Below, in pieces: positions 50,243-59,769 of a stretch of DNA of 64,000 nucleotides. Where the stretch lies: assembly GCF_014646075.1 (NCBI RefSeq), contig NZ_BMMT01000017.1:62001-126000 (forward strand). The letters are read 5' to 3'. Numbering within the stretch: the stretch's first letter is position 1; each line of letters starts with the position of its first letter. The position numbers and the translations under genes were made by a program. The notes under the pieces were generated by a model. It searched no databases. It had not been told where the DNA came from and worked only from the letters and a program-made list of their open reading frames with translations. The DNA comes from Saccharopolyspora thermophila (lineage in GTDB: Bacteria; Actinomycetota; Actinomycetes; Mycobacteriales; Pseudonocardiaceae).

Positions 50243-51406
50243 TCAGCTGGCGGCCGATCGTGGCGGGGCGATCACCGCGCCCGGCACGCTCGCCGAGCGC
50301 GCCGGGACGGCGGCGGTTTCCTCGCGGGCGTGGACGGCCACGTCCGGCTGGTCGGCGAAGATGCCGTCGACGCCCTGCGCCAGCAGGAGCTCGCAGTAGC
50401 CGACCACGTCACCCCACTCCGCCGGGTTCCGGGATGACTGGAAGTCCGCGGGCAGGAAGGTGTTCTCCGCACGCAGCGTGTACGGCACCACCCGGAGGCC
50501 GGCCGCGTGCGCGTCCGGTACCAGCGACGTCGGATCGGTCAACCGGTTCTGGTCGTCCACCGGGAGGATCATCGACGACTCCGGCGACACCCACTGCGCG
50601 TAGGTGGCGATCTCCCGCAGCCCCTCCGGGGTCACCATGTCGGCGTAGGTGCGCGGGTCGCCGGCCTCGACGAAGTCCGGTGGCGCACCCTCCTTCGACA
50701 CCAGCTGCACCAGGTCGGTGCGCAGCTCGCCGCGGAGCCACCTGAGGTTGCCCACCTCGAACGACTGCACCGCGACCCTGGCGTTCGACCGGTTCAGCCC
50801 GTTGCGGGTGAGGGCGTTGACCAGACCCGGTTCCAGCGGCAGCCCGATCGCGGCGAAGTAGCTCGGGTGCTTGGTCTCCGGGGCGACGCCGATCTCCCGG
50901 CCCAGCTCCCGCGACAGGCGCGCCCGCAGATCCAGGACCTCCTGGAACGTCGGCACCTCGAACCGGCCGTCGTAGATCGTGTTGTGCGGCCGGATGTCCG
51001 GGATGCGTTCCTTGGCGCGCAGGGTTTTCAGCTCGGCGAGGGTGAAGTCCTCGGTGAACCACCCGGTCAGCTGCTTACCGTCGATGACCTTGGTGGTCCG
51101 GCGGTCGGCGAACTCGGGGTGCTCGGCGACGTCGGTGGTGCCGCCGATCTCGTTCTCGTGCCGGGCCACCAGTACGCCGTCCCTGGTGGACACCAGGTCG
51201 GGCTCGATGTGGTCGGCGCCCAGCCGCGCGGCCAGCTCGTAGGCCGCCAGGGTGTGCTCCGGCCGGTATCCGGAGGCGCCCCGGTGCCCGAAGACCTCGA
51301 CAGCGGTCTGGGTGGGCGGAGCGGCGGCCAGCGGCGCCTGGGACACCAGGCCCAGGGCCACCGCGGCGACGACGGCCAGTGCCGTCACGCGTGCTCGGAC
51401 TGTCAT
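50243..51406 (-). CDS. Secreted glycerophosphodiester phosphodiesterase
   Basis: 387 residues from ATG at 51406 with GGAGGTG upstream. Sec signal to about residue 29. GDPD catalytic motif HRGASGYRPEHT at 41-52 and metal/catalytic E68-x-D70 (HIEPDLV), then ETKHPSYF near 191 and AVQSFE near 228. It hydrolyses extracellular glycerophosphodiesters, giving glycerol-3-phosphate. Convergent with purA. Confidence 0.93.
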   Translation of the reverse strand: MTVRARVTALAVVAAVALGLVSQAPLAAAPPTQTAVEVFGHRGASGYRPEHTLAAYELAARLGADHIEPDLVSTRDGVLVARHENEIGGTTDVAEHPEFADRRTTKVIDGKQLTGWFTEDFTLAELKTLRAKERIPDIRPHNTIYDGRFEVPTFQEVLDLRARLSRELGREIGVAPETKHPSYFAAIGLPLEPGLVNALTRNGLNRSNARVAVQSFEVGNLRWLRGELRTDLVQLVSKEGAPPDFVEAGDPRTYADMVTPEGLREIATYAQWVSPESSMILPVDDQNRLTDPTSLVPDAHAAGLRVVPYTLRAENTFLPADFQSSRNPAEWGDVVGYCELLLAQGVDGIFADQPDVAVHAREETAAVPARSASVPGAVIAPPRSAAS

Positions 51407-51644
51407 GGCACCTCCACGTGGATCTCCGGCGCGGCGCGCGCCGATCAAGGCCGCACGTTCCCGCGGCACACCGGTCGGCGCAACCAACCATTCGCGCAAG
51501 CGGGTGTGACGCGCCGTTGACGTCCGCGTGACCGGCGCGGATCGCCGGAGTGACAAGTGATCCGGTCGCGGGCCCGCAACGGTTTCGCGAGGATTGCGGG
51601 GGCCGCGCCGAAAGTGGCGGGCCGCACGCTCTACGCTGCGGTTT
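51407..51644. promoter_or_regulatory. Divergent promoter region of GDPD and purD
   Basis: 238 bases between the divergent genes, no supported gene. No PurR-like repeat or riboswitch recognised by eye. Confidence 0.4.
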
Positions 51645-52907
<1,263 letters not shown>

Positions 52908-52927
52908 CCCCCGGCATTCCGGTCAAA

Positions 52928-52969
52928 TCCGCCCGGTGTCGGGAAAACCCCGTCACCGGGCGGAATTTT
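52928..52969 (+). terminator. purD intrinsic terminator
   Basis: TCCGCCCGGTG and CACCGGGCGGA form an 11-bp perfect stem, followed by ATTTT. One of the few terminators here with a T-tract. Confidence 0.85.
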
Positions 52970-53041
52970 CTGGTGTTCTTGCTCTTGGCCGCGTGCATCC
53001 GCGGCACCCGCTGGCGTGCGGGGTGAGCAGGAGGAGGAGTT

Positions 53042-53341
53042 GTGTCCCAGGCGGGCTACAACGTGGAAGCTCTGGAGGACTGCCGGGCCGAGCTGGACGG
53101 CAAGGCAGGTCCGGTCGGGGCGGTGGGAGACGGCTTCGAGGGACAGCACGTCGACGCGGCGATCTTCGGCCAGCTGGATGCGGCGGGCTCGTTCGCGTCC
53201 GCGATCACCGAGTTCGACGCCACCGCCAAGCGCCAGTTCGACGCCGCCGAGCAGCTGCTGCGCAGTGCCAGCAGCGCCCTCGACGCGGTGCGCACCACCA
53301 TGGACGAGATCGACCGCGCCAACGCCGACGCGCTGCGCTGA
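53042..53341 (+). CDS. Small WXG100-like ESX-type protein
   Basis: 99 residues from GTG after GGAGGAGG. All-helical: two helices around a turn near residues 45-60, with a hydrophobic/Ala surface, no signal peptide. Layout (about 100 residues, helix-turn-helix, N-terminal position of a pair) fits the ESX/WXG100 superfamily, although a strict W-x-G is not seen; FEGQH near 32 is the turn-like spot. Very likely a chaperone-like partner of the larger next gene, 13 bases downstream. Confidence 0.75.
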   Translation: MSQAGYNVEALEDCRAELDGKAGPVGAVGDGFEGQHVDAAIFGQLDAAGSFASAITEFDATAKRQFDAAEQLLRSASSALDAVRTTMDEIDRANADALR

Positions 53342-53354
53342 ACTGGGGAGTCAC

Positions 53355-54530
53355 ATGGGAATTTCCGGAGAGGTGGCGGGCAAGCCCGGTGGCGGCCCGC
53401 TTGCCGAACAGCTGCGCAAGATCGAGAACGCGCGGCCGGACGCCATCCGTGCGATCGGCACCCGTTGGCGCGAGGCGGCCGGGCGGACCGGCGAGCACGG
53501 GCAGGACATCGCCCAGGCGGTGCGCGGGCTCGACGGGGCGTGGGAAGGCCGCTCTGCGGACGCCTTCGTCAGCTACATGGGCAAGGTGACCGGCGGGTTC
53601 GACAGGGCCCGCGAGGCGGTGCAGGGCTCGGCCGACGTGCTGGAGCGGGCGGCGCAGGCGGTGCAGGCCGCCAAGGACGAGGTCAACGCCATCGGCGAAC
53701 GTGCGCTGGCCGACGCGCGGCGCGCCGAGCAGGCGTACGAGAAGGAGGTCGCCGCAGCCGCGGACGACGCCGCGAAGCAGGAGGCAGCGCGGCGGCGCGA
53801 CGAGGCCATCACGAAGGCCATGCAGGAGCACGCCGAGGACGCGCGGGGCAAGATCGACGCCGCGAACGGCAAGCTCAACTCGGCGCTGGGCGAGCTGCGC
53901 AGCGCCGCGGCGGGGCTCACCGACGTGTTCACGTCCCTGCCGAAGGCCGGTGAGCAGCCGTTCACACCAACGCCGGGGCGGCAGACCGACTGGGAGATGA
54001 CGCCGCCCGCGCACACCGGCCAGCAGTCCACCACGCCCGGCGGCGGCCCGAGCTCGTCCGGTGGCTCGGGCGGATCCGGTGGGGGCGGCGAGTACGGCGG
54101 GTCCGGTGGTTCCGGCGGTGGCGGGGGCGGTCTCGGCCCGAGCGGCGGACCGCCCGCCGGTGGGCCGCCGCCCGGCAACGTCGAGCAGTGGATCCGGGAG
54201 GCCATCAAGATCCTGCAGGCCAACGGCATCCCGGTTACCGAGGACAACATCGACGAGATCTGGACGATCATCGAGAAGGAGTCCGGCGGCAACCCGCACG
54301 CGATCAACAACTGGGACTCCAACGCCGCCAGGGGCACGCCGTCGAAGGGGCTGATGCAGTGCATCGACCCGACGTTCCAGGCGTACAAGCTGCCCGGCCA
54401 CGACGACATCTGGAACCCGGTGGACAACATCATCGCCGGGGTCCGCTACACCTTCGACCGCTACGGCGGCTTCGAGAACCACCCGGGCCTGAAGTCGATG
54501 GCCCAGGGCGGCGGCTACCGCGGCTACTGA
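53355..54530 (+). CDS. Type VII-type protein with C-terminal lysozyme-like (SLT) domain
   Basis: 391 residues from ATG after GGGGAG. N-terminal 100 residues are a WXG100-type helical hairpin with W63-E64-G65 at the turn (LDGAWEGRSADAF). A long coiled coil (about 95-190) follows, then a Gly/Ser/Pro-rich linker (about 205-275). The C-terminal 110 residues resemble lytic transglycosylase SLT domains: catalytic Glu309 in EKESGGNPHAIN, then GLMQCIDPTFQAY and NI-AGVRYTFDRYGG. No signal peptide, so export would use ESX/type VII. It could remodel the wall for secretion or act as a toxin against neighbours. Confidence 0.88.
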   Translation: MGISGEVAGKPGGGPLAEQLRKIENARPDAIRAIGTRWREAAGRTGEHGQDIAQAVRGLDGAWEGRSADAFVSYMGKVTGGFDRAREAVQGSADVLERAAQAVQAAKDEVNAIGERALADARRAEQAYEKEVAAAADDAAKQEAARRRDEAITKAMQEHAEDARGKIDAANGKLNSALGELRSAAAGLTDVFTSLPKAGEQPFTPTPGRQTDWEMTPPAHTGQQSTTPGGGPSSSGGSGGSGGGGEYGGSGGSGGGGGGLGPSGGPPAGGPPPGNVEQWIREAIKILQANGIPVTEDNIDEIWTIIEKESGGNPHAINNWDSNAARGTPSKGLMQCIDPTFQAYKLPGHDDIWNPVDNIIAGVRYTFDRYGGFENHPGLKSMAQGGGYRGY

Positions 54531-54545
54531 CCCGCGCGCCCGGGA

Positions 54546-54588
54546 CCGGCGATTCCAGTGGAGGTCGACGCTCCACTGGAATCGCCGG
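54546..54588 (+). terminator. 18-bp hairpin terminator
   Basis: CCGGCGATTCCAGTGGAG (54546-54563) pairs perfectly with its complement at 54571-54588 around a 7-base loop containing GTCGAC. Follows the SLT gene stop by 15 bases. Confidence 0.88.
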
Positions 54589-54678
54589 GTCGGCCACGGT
54601 GCGCGTGCTCCCGCGGCGTGTCAGCGCCGCATGCGGGGCAGGTGCCCTGGAGCAACGGGCGCCTGGCAGGCTGGGGAC

Positions 54679-55851
54679 ATGGTCGACAGCGCCACTGCAC
54701 TGCGGGTCGCCGAGCGGGCGGCCGTCGAGCCGTTCCAGGTGATGGAGGTCCTGTCCGCGGCCGCCGCGCGGCAGCGGGTCAAGGGCGACGTGGTCTCGCT
54801 GGCCGCCGGTCAGCCCGGCACCCCGGCGCCGAGGGCCGTGCGCGAAGCCGCGGCGCATGCGCTGGAGCACCAGGCGCTCGGCTACACCGAGCAGCTGGGC
54901 CTGCCCGAGCTGCGCGAGGCCATCGCGGGGCACTACGACCGGTCCTACGGGCTCGCGGTGCAGCCCGAGGACGTCGTGGTGACGACCGGCGCCTCGGGTG
55001 CCTTTCTGCTGGCGTTTCTCAGCGCCTTCGACGCCGGGGACCGCGTCGCGTTGGCCCGGCCCGGCTACCCGGCCTACCGGAACATCCTGTCCGCGCTGGG
55101 CTGCGAGGTCGTCGAGCTGCCGTGCGACGAATCGACGCGCTTCCAGCCGACCGTCGCGATGCTCGACGAGCTGGACGAGCCGGTGCACGGCCTGGTGGTG
55201 GCCAGCCCGGCGAATCCGACCGGCACGGTGCTCTCCCGCGACGAGCTGGCGGGGCTGGCGCGATGGTGCCAGGAGCGCGGCGTGCAGCTGATCAGCGACG
55301 AGATCTACCACGGGCTGAGCTACGGGGATCCGCTGCACACGGCGTGGGAGTTCTCCCGCGAGTCGATCGTGGTGAACTCGTTCTCGAAGTTCTGGTCCAT
55401 GACCGGCTGGCGGCTGGGGTGGATGCTGGTGCCGCCGCGGCTGCGGCGTGCGGTGGACGCGCTGACCGGGAACTTCACGCTGTGCCCGCCCGCGCTGTCG
55501 CAGCACGCGGCGGTGGCGGCATTCACCCCGGACGCGTACGCCGAGGTCAGCGGCCACGTCGAGCGGTACCGGACGAACCGTGAGCTGCTGCTGAGCGGCC
55601 TCGCCCGGCTCGGCGTCACCCGCGTGGCCCCGGCGGACGGCGCGTTCTACGCCTGGGCCGACGTCGGGCACCTCACCGAGGACGCCACCGGATTCTGCCG
55701 CGCGCTGCTCGACGCCACCGGGGTGGCCGTGGTGCCAGGGGTGGACTTCGACCCGGTGCGCGGGCAGCGCTTCGTACGGATGTCGTTCGCGGGCGCCACC
55801 AAGGACATCTCCGAAGCCCTGAACCGCCTCACCACCTGGCTGCCCACATAA
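54679..55851 (+). CDS. PLP-dependent aminotransferase, class I/II
   Basis: 390 residues from ATG. Fold-type I: G-G-YTEQLGLPELREAI near 75-90, NPTG near 180 (ASPANPTGTV), ISDEIYHGLSY near 210 and Schiff-base K237 in SFSKFWSMTGWRLGW, followed by a conserved R in FVRMSFA near 370. Transfers amino groups between amino and keto acids; exact substrate unknown. Alone between two hairpin terminators. Confidence 0.9.
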   Translation: MVDSATALRVAERAAVEPFQVMEVLSAAAARQRVKGDVVSLAAGQPGTPAPRAVREAAAHALEHQALGYTEQLGLPELREAIAGHYDRSYGLAVQPEDVVVTTGASGAFLLAFLSAFDAGDRVALARPGYPAYRNILSALGCEVVELPCDESTRFQPTVAMLDELDEPVHGLVVASPANPTGTVLSRDELAGLARWCQERGVQLISDEIYHGLSYGDPLHTAWEFSRESIVVNSFSKFWSMTGWRLGWMLVPPRLRRAVDALTGNFTLCPPALSQHAAVAAFTPDAYAEVSGHVERYRTNRELLLSGLARLGVTRVAPADGAFYAWADVGHLTEDATGFCRALLDATGVAVVPGVDFDPVRGQRFVRMSFAGATKDISEALNRLTTWLPT

Positions 55852-56022
55852 CCCCAAGTAACCCCACCGCCTGTCCTGCGGACGTGGGGAAGGGGTACGG
55901 GGTCAGGGGCTCAGGGGGCCCTGGGTTTTCCCTGAATTGGGGTTGTGGCGGGGTCGGTGCGGGCTGCGCTCTGGCAGGCTGGTCGGTGAGGGGGACCGAC
56001 CGATCGAGCTGAGGTGCCTGTG

Positions 56023-56187
56023 ATGGTGTGGAAGGTGATCGGCGCGCTGCTGCTGCTGTGGCTGGCGATCTCGGTGGCGGGGTTCGTGATCAAGGGCCTG
56101 TTCTGGCTGGCGGTGATCGGCGGCGTGCTGTTCGTCGCGACCGCGGCGCTCGGCTGGGCCCGGGAGCGCAAGCAGCTCCACCGCTGA
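56023..56187 (+). CDS. Small hydrophobic membrane protein
   Basis: 54 residues, shorter than most gene callers keep. ATG after GAGGTG (56011-56016). Sequence begins MVWKVIGALLLLWLAI and has two hydrophobic segments (about 4-22 and 26-44) separated by a short loop, ending basic (RERKQLHR). Very similar in feel to the small conserved hydrophobic proteins of streptomycetes; role unknown. Confidence 0.75.
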   Translation: MVWKVIGALLLLWLAISVAGFVIKGLFWLAVIGGVLFVATAALGWARERKQLHR

Positions 56188-56231
56188 CCAGCCGCAAAGC
56201 CCTGCCCTGACAGCCAAGGCCCCCACCCCGG

Positions 56232-56846
56232 TCACTCGGCGAAGGGTGCCCGGAGGACGTGGTGGGCCCGGAGGGTTTCCCGGGCCGCCTGCGCGCCTCG
56301 CCAGAGTTCGGCGTGCAGTCCGGCTCGGCGAGCTCCGTCGACGTTCTCCTGACGGTCGTCGAAGAACAGGCACTCCTGCGGCGCCGCGTCGATGGTGTCC
56401 AACAGCGCCAGCCAGATACCGACGTCCGGTTTCGCCAGCCGCAGGTCGCCGGAGAACACCAGGTGCTTGAACAGCCGCGTCCAGCTCTGCTGCTCCACCA
56501 CCCTGGCGAACGACGGCGGCGCGTTCGACAGCACCGCCATGGTCACGCCCTCGCGGTGCAGGTCCTCCAGCAGCCGCAGCGTCGCCGGGTCGGTCTCCAA
56601 CCAGCCCGCGATGTCCGCTCTGGTCAGCTCGTCCGCCACCGCCGCGTCGACCTCGGTGCCCAGCCGCGCGCCCACTGCCCGCCAGTACTGCAGGTCGGTA
56701 CACCCTTGATCGTAGGCGCGGCGTTCGGCGAAGTACGCGGTCTCGAACGCCTCTGCGGCAACACCCAGCCGCGCCGCGAGCGAGGGCAGCGCGGCGGTGG
56801 GGCGGCTGATCACCTTGCCGTAGTCGAACACGACCTAACGCACCAC
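56232..56846 (-). CDS. HAD-superfamily hydrolase, possible in-frame amber near start
   Basis: Unambiguous coding runs 56232-56831 (199 residues, start GTG). HAD motifs: FDYGKV at the extreme N-terminus with nucleophile Asp3, LSNAPPS near 101 (motif II Ser), KPDVGIW near 133 (motif III Lys) and FFDDR near 157 (motif IV). The ribosome site AGGAGG at 56853-56858 points instead to GTG at 56846, which in the same frame reads GTG-GTG-CGT-TAG and would otherwise give the usual MVRxVVFDYG start. So either the TAG is a nonsense mutation, a sequencing error, or there is coupled re-initiation. Haloacid dehalogenase-like phosphatase by family. Confidence 0.75.
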
Positions 56847-56862
56847 GGGCGCCCTCCTGCGG

Positions 56863-57885
56863 TCAGATGCGGGCTTCGCCGATGCGGCGCAGCGTCTCCT
56901 CGATGTCGGCCCTGGACACGTCGCGGTGCGTCACGAAGCGGATCTGGCCGCTCATCGCGACGGCCCGCACCCCGACCGCGGACAAGCGTTGCAGGGTCAC
57001 TCCCACGTCCGGCACCGCCGCGAGCACGATGTTGGTCTGCGGCGGGGTGACCTCCCAGCCGTGCTCGGCCAGCCCCGCGGCGAGCAGCCGGGCGTTCGCG
57101 TGGTCCTCGGCGAGCGCATCGATGCGGTCCAGCGCGACGAGGCCCGCCGCGGCCAGCACCCCGCCCTGGCGGACGCCGCCACCGATCATCCGGCGCACCC
57201 GCCGCGCTTCGCGGATGAAGTCCGCGCCACCTGCGATGACGGAACCGACCGGGGCGCCGAGGCCCTTGCTGAGGCAGGTCTGCACGCTGTCGACGCCGAC
57301 GGTCAGCGCGGCGGGCGGCAACCCGAGGGCGACCGAGGCGTTCCAGATCCGGGCCCCGTCGAGATGGATCCGCAGGCCGCTGTCGCGGGCGGCTGCCGCG
57401 AGCTGCGCGTGCTCGTGCGGCGGGGTCACCGCGCCTCCCGCGCCGTTGTGCGTGTTCTCCAGACACAGCAGCGTCGTGCGCAGCGTGTCGTAGCCGGTGC
57501 TGCCGTCGCACTGCGCGCGCACCGTGGCGGCCTTGGGGCGCCCCGGTCCGGCGTCCCAGTCCAGCGGTTGCGGCATGCCCCCGGCCAACCAGGCCGCGGA
57601 ACCGAACTCGTAGGCGAGCACATGCGCCCCGCGGGGTGCCAGGAACCGGTCGCCGCGCTGAAGATGCAGCATCAGCGAGATCAGGTTGCCCATCGAGCCG
57701 CTGGGCACCCACAGCGCGGCGGCCGTGCCGAGCAGGTGCGCGACGCGTTCTTCCAGCGCGCGCATCGTCGGGTCGTGGTCCAGCACGTCGTCGCCGACTT
57801 CGGCGGCCGCCATGGCCGCCAACATGTGCTCATCGGGACGCGTGACCGTGTCGGAGCGCAGGTCGATCGGTGCCGTGTTGGTCAC
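56863..57885 (-). CDS. Low-specificity L-threonine aldolase
   Basis: 340 residues from GTG. PLP fold-type I beta-eliminating family: DLRSDTVTRP at 8-17, GDDVLDHDPT near 31, HNGAGGAVTP near 146-155 and Schiff-base K207 in CLSKGLGAPVGS. Cleaves L-threonine or allo-threonine to glycine and acetaldehyde. Upstream of the HAD gene by 16 bases on the same strand, so perhaps co-transcribed. Confidence 0.92.
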   Translation of the reverse strand: MTNTAPIDLRSDTVTRPDEHMLAAMAAAEVGDDVLDHDPTMRALEERVAHLLGTAAALWVPSGSMGNLISLMLHLQRGDRFLAPRGAHVLAYEFGSAAWLAGGMPQPLDWDAGPGRPKAATVRAQCDGSTGYDTLRTTLLCLENTHNGAGGAVTPPHEHAQLAAAARDSGLRIHLDGARIWNASVALGLPPAALTVGVDSVQTCLSKGLGAPVGSVIAGGADFIREARRVRRMIGGGVRQGGVLAAAGLVALDRIDALAEDHANARLLAAGLAEHGWEVTPPQTNIVLAAVPDVGVTLQRLSAVGVRAVAMSGQIRFVTHRDVSRADIEETLRRIGEARI

Positions 57886-58055
57886 AAACGGATCACATCA
57901 CACGGATACGGGGGTGGGGCAATGGGCCTCGCCGACGCTCGTGCGGCGGCTGCGGTATCAATCACAGGTGGATTCCGGCGCCTCGGGCGTGCAACGGTGG
58001 GGCCCGGGAGTCCCGTCCCACACGTGCAGGCTGATGAGCGAGCGGAGAGTTCCGC

Positions 58056-58571
58056 GTGGACCAGCGCGAGGAGCAGGAGTTCGCGGAGTACTTCGCGGCT
58101 CGGCGGGAGGCGGTGCGTCGGATGGCGTACATGATGTGCGGTGACTGGCACCGCGCGGACGATCTCGCCCAGACCGCGTTCATCTCGCTGCACCGGCACT
58201 GGCGCAAGGTCCGCGACAAGGGCGCTCTCGACGCGTACGTGCGCCGGACGCTGACCAGGGCGGTGATCGACGAGTCCCGGCGGCCGTGGCGGCGCGAGCG
58301 GCCGGCCGAGGTGCTGCCCGACCGGCCGTCCGCCTCGCCCGACGTGGACAACTCGGTCGCGACCAAGCAGACGCTGCTGGAGGGGCTGCAGAAGGTGCCG
58401 CCGAAGCAGCGCGCGGTGCTGGTGCTGCGCTTCCTGGAGGGGCTGGACGTCGCGGGCGTGGCGGCGGTCATGAAGTGCAGCGAGGGCACCGTCAAGAGCC
58501 AGTGCGCCCGGGGGCTGACCGCGCTGCGGGAGGCGCTGGGCGACGAACTAGGGGACCTGCGGTCGGCGTGA
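58056..58571 (+). CDS. SigE family RNA polymerase sigma-70 factor
   Basis: 171 residues from GTG. Region 2: YFAARREAVRRMAYMMCGDWHRADDLAQTAF; split here as AYMMCGDWHRADDLAQ. Region 4: LQKVPPKQRAVLVLRFLEGL, then SEGTVKSQCARGL. The actinobacterial SigE-family signature (MCGDWHRADDL) is clear. The next gene, 14 bases away, encodes a single-helix membrane protein with the layout of an anti-sigma factor. Confidence 0.9.
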   Translation: MDQREEQEFAEYFAARREAVRRMAYMMCGDWHRADDLAQTAFISLHRHWRKVRDKGALDAYVRRTLTRAVIDESRRPWRRERPAEVLPDRPSASPDVDNSVATKQTLLEGLQKVPPKQRAVLVLRFLEGLDVAGVAAVMKCSEGTVKSQCARGLTALREALGDELGDLRSA

Positions 58572-58585
58572 GGAGGTGCGGCTAG

Positions 58586-59245
58586 GTGGACGAGCGCAGG
58601 CTCGAAGAGCTCTTCCGCGACTCGGTGCGGTCCGTCCCTCCGGCGACGTTCGACGAGCAGGACGTCATCCGGGCGTCGCGGCGGATCACGGCCCGGCGGC
58701 GGATGGCCGCGGCAGGCGGGACCGTTGTGGCGGCGGCGGTGCTGATGGGCGGGGTCGGCGTGGGGACCGGCCTGTTCGCGCCGTCGAGCAGCAACCTGGC
58801 GAGCACGGGACAGTCGGAGCGGCAGCAGCCCGCGTCGGCGGATTCGCGCACCGAGGGCCCCGGCATCATGGTCGAGCGCTCGGGGCAGTGCGGGCCGGAC
58901 GCGCAGATCGCGGCCGCCGTGCAGGCGCAGCTGCCGGAGGCGGCGGGGGTCGCGCCGGTGGCGGCGAGCCGGTGCCCGGTGGGGGCCCGGGCGGTGTCGT
59001 TCGTGCTGCGCGACGGGGCTGCGGCGGGCAGCGTCACGGTGTACGTGAGCCCGGTGGGCACGGTGCCGCCGGACCAGGCCGAGCCGGGTGACGGGACGCG
59101 GCAGGACGGCACCGAGCAGTCGGTGCGCAAGGCACGCAGCGGCAAGCTGGTCGTGGTGCTCAGCGACCCGGACCCGGGTTCGCCCGCGGCGCCGTATGGT
59201 TCGCGGATCGCGGCGATCGCCGGAGGCGTGGCCGACCAGTTCTGA
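58586..59245 (+). CDS. Membrane-anchored protein, probable anti-sigma partner
   Basis: 219 residues from GTG with GGAGGTG upstream. N-terminal cytoplasmic helical part (ELFRDSVRSVPPATFDEQDV near 8-27), one transmembrane segment (about 40-60, AAAGGTVVAAAVLMGGVGVG), then a Ser/Gly-rich extracytoplasmic domain with two Cys (near 102 and 130). The arrangement after a SigE-family gene suggests a sensor or anti-sigma factor; no zinc-type ZAS motif is seen, so it is inference. Confidence 0.68.
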   Translation: MDERRLEELFRDSVRSVPPATFDEQDVIRASRRITARRRMAAAGGTVVAAAVLMGGVGVGTGLFAPSSSNLASTGQSERQQPASADSRTEGPGIMVERSGQCGPDAQIAAAVQAQLPEAAGVAPVAASRCPVGARAVSFVLRDGAAAGSVTVYVSPVGTVPPDQAEPGDGTRQDGTEQSVRKARSGKLVVVLSDPDPGSPAAPYGSRIAAIAGGVADQF

Positions 59246-59327
59246 CCGCCGCGCGGTATCTCCCCTGGCACCCGAATTCAGGCAAAGTTGGGAATCTGTC
59301 CCAGGGCGCCCCATGAAGCGGCACCTG

Positions 59328-59349
59328 TATTATTGGTACGGTCGTGCCA
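59328..59349 (+). promoter_or_regulatory. Promoter -10 and TetR-type operator of the Gdx-type SMR gene
   Basis: TATTAT (59328-59333) is a good -10 element. Directly after it, TGGTACGGTCGTGCCA (59334-59349) is a 16-base imperfect palindrome (12 of 16 positions symmetric). It lies 24 bases before the ATG, over the expected transcription start, where a TetR repressor would block initiation. Confidence 0.6.
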
Positions 59350-59372
59350 TTCGGTGGGAAGGACGGGTGGTC

Positions 59373-59696
59373 ATGGCCTGGATCGTGCTGATGCTCTCCG
59401 GAGTGCTCGAGGCGGGATGGGCGATCTCGCTGAAGCTCTCGCACGGTTTCACCAGGCTGGTGCCCACGGTGTCGTTCCTGGTGATGGCCGTGCTGAGCTT
59501 CGCGGGGCTGGCGTACGCGATGCGGGTACTGCCCGCCGGGCCGGCCTACGCGGTGTGGACCGGCATCGGCGTCGCGCTGACGGCGATCATCGGCATGGTC
59601 TGGCTCGGCGACGGCTTCTCCGTGCTCAGGACGGTCTCGATCGTCCTGATCATCGCGGGCGTCATCGGCCTCAACCTCGCCGGCGTGGGTCACTGA
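59373..59696 (+). CDS. SMR protein, SugE/Gdx (guanidinium exporter) type
   Basis: 107 residues, four helices, ATG after GGGAAGGA. Glu13 is followed by A-G-Trp16 (LEAGWAISLKLSHGFTR), the Gdx/SugE pattern, and the helix 3 motif YAVWTGIG. Gdx proteins export guanidinium by antiport. A second SMR in the window (near 18.5 kb) is of the EmrE type. Promoter and an operator-like palindrome lie directly upstream; a TetR gene follows after 73 bases. Confidence 0.88.
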   Translation: MAWIVLMLSGVLEAGWAISLKLSHGFTRLVPTVSFLVMAVLSFAGLAYAMRVLPAGPAYAVWTGIGVALTAIIGMVWLGDGFSVLRTVSIVLIIAGVIGLNLAGVGH

Positions 59697-59769
59697 AGGA
59701 GCGCCGTATGAGCCGGGCCCCGAGCGCGTGTGCCCCGGCCGTGCTCCAGGACGAATAGGATCGACCGAC

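Noticed and set aside
59246..59372. Possible guanidine riboswitch before the Gdx-type SMR gene
   Set aside because: I could not recognise a ykkC-type fold in the 127 bases; a -10 box and TetR-like palindrome explain the region.
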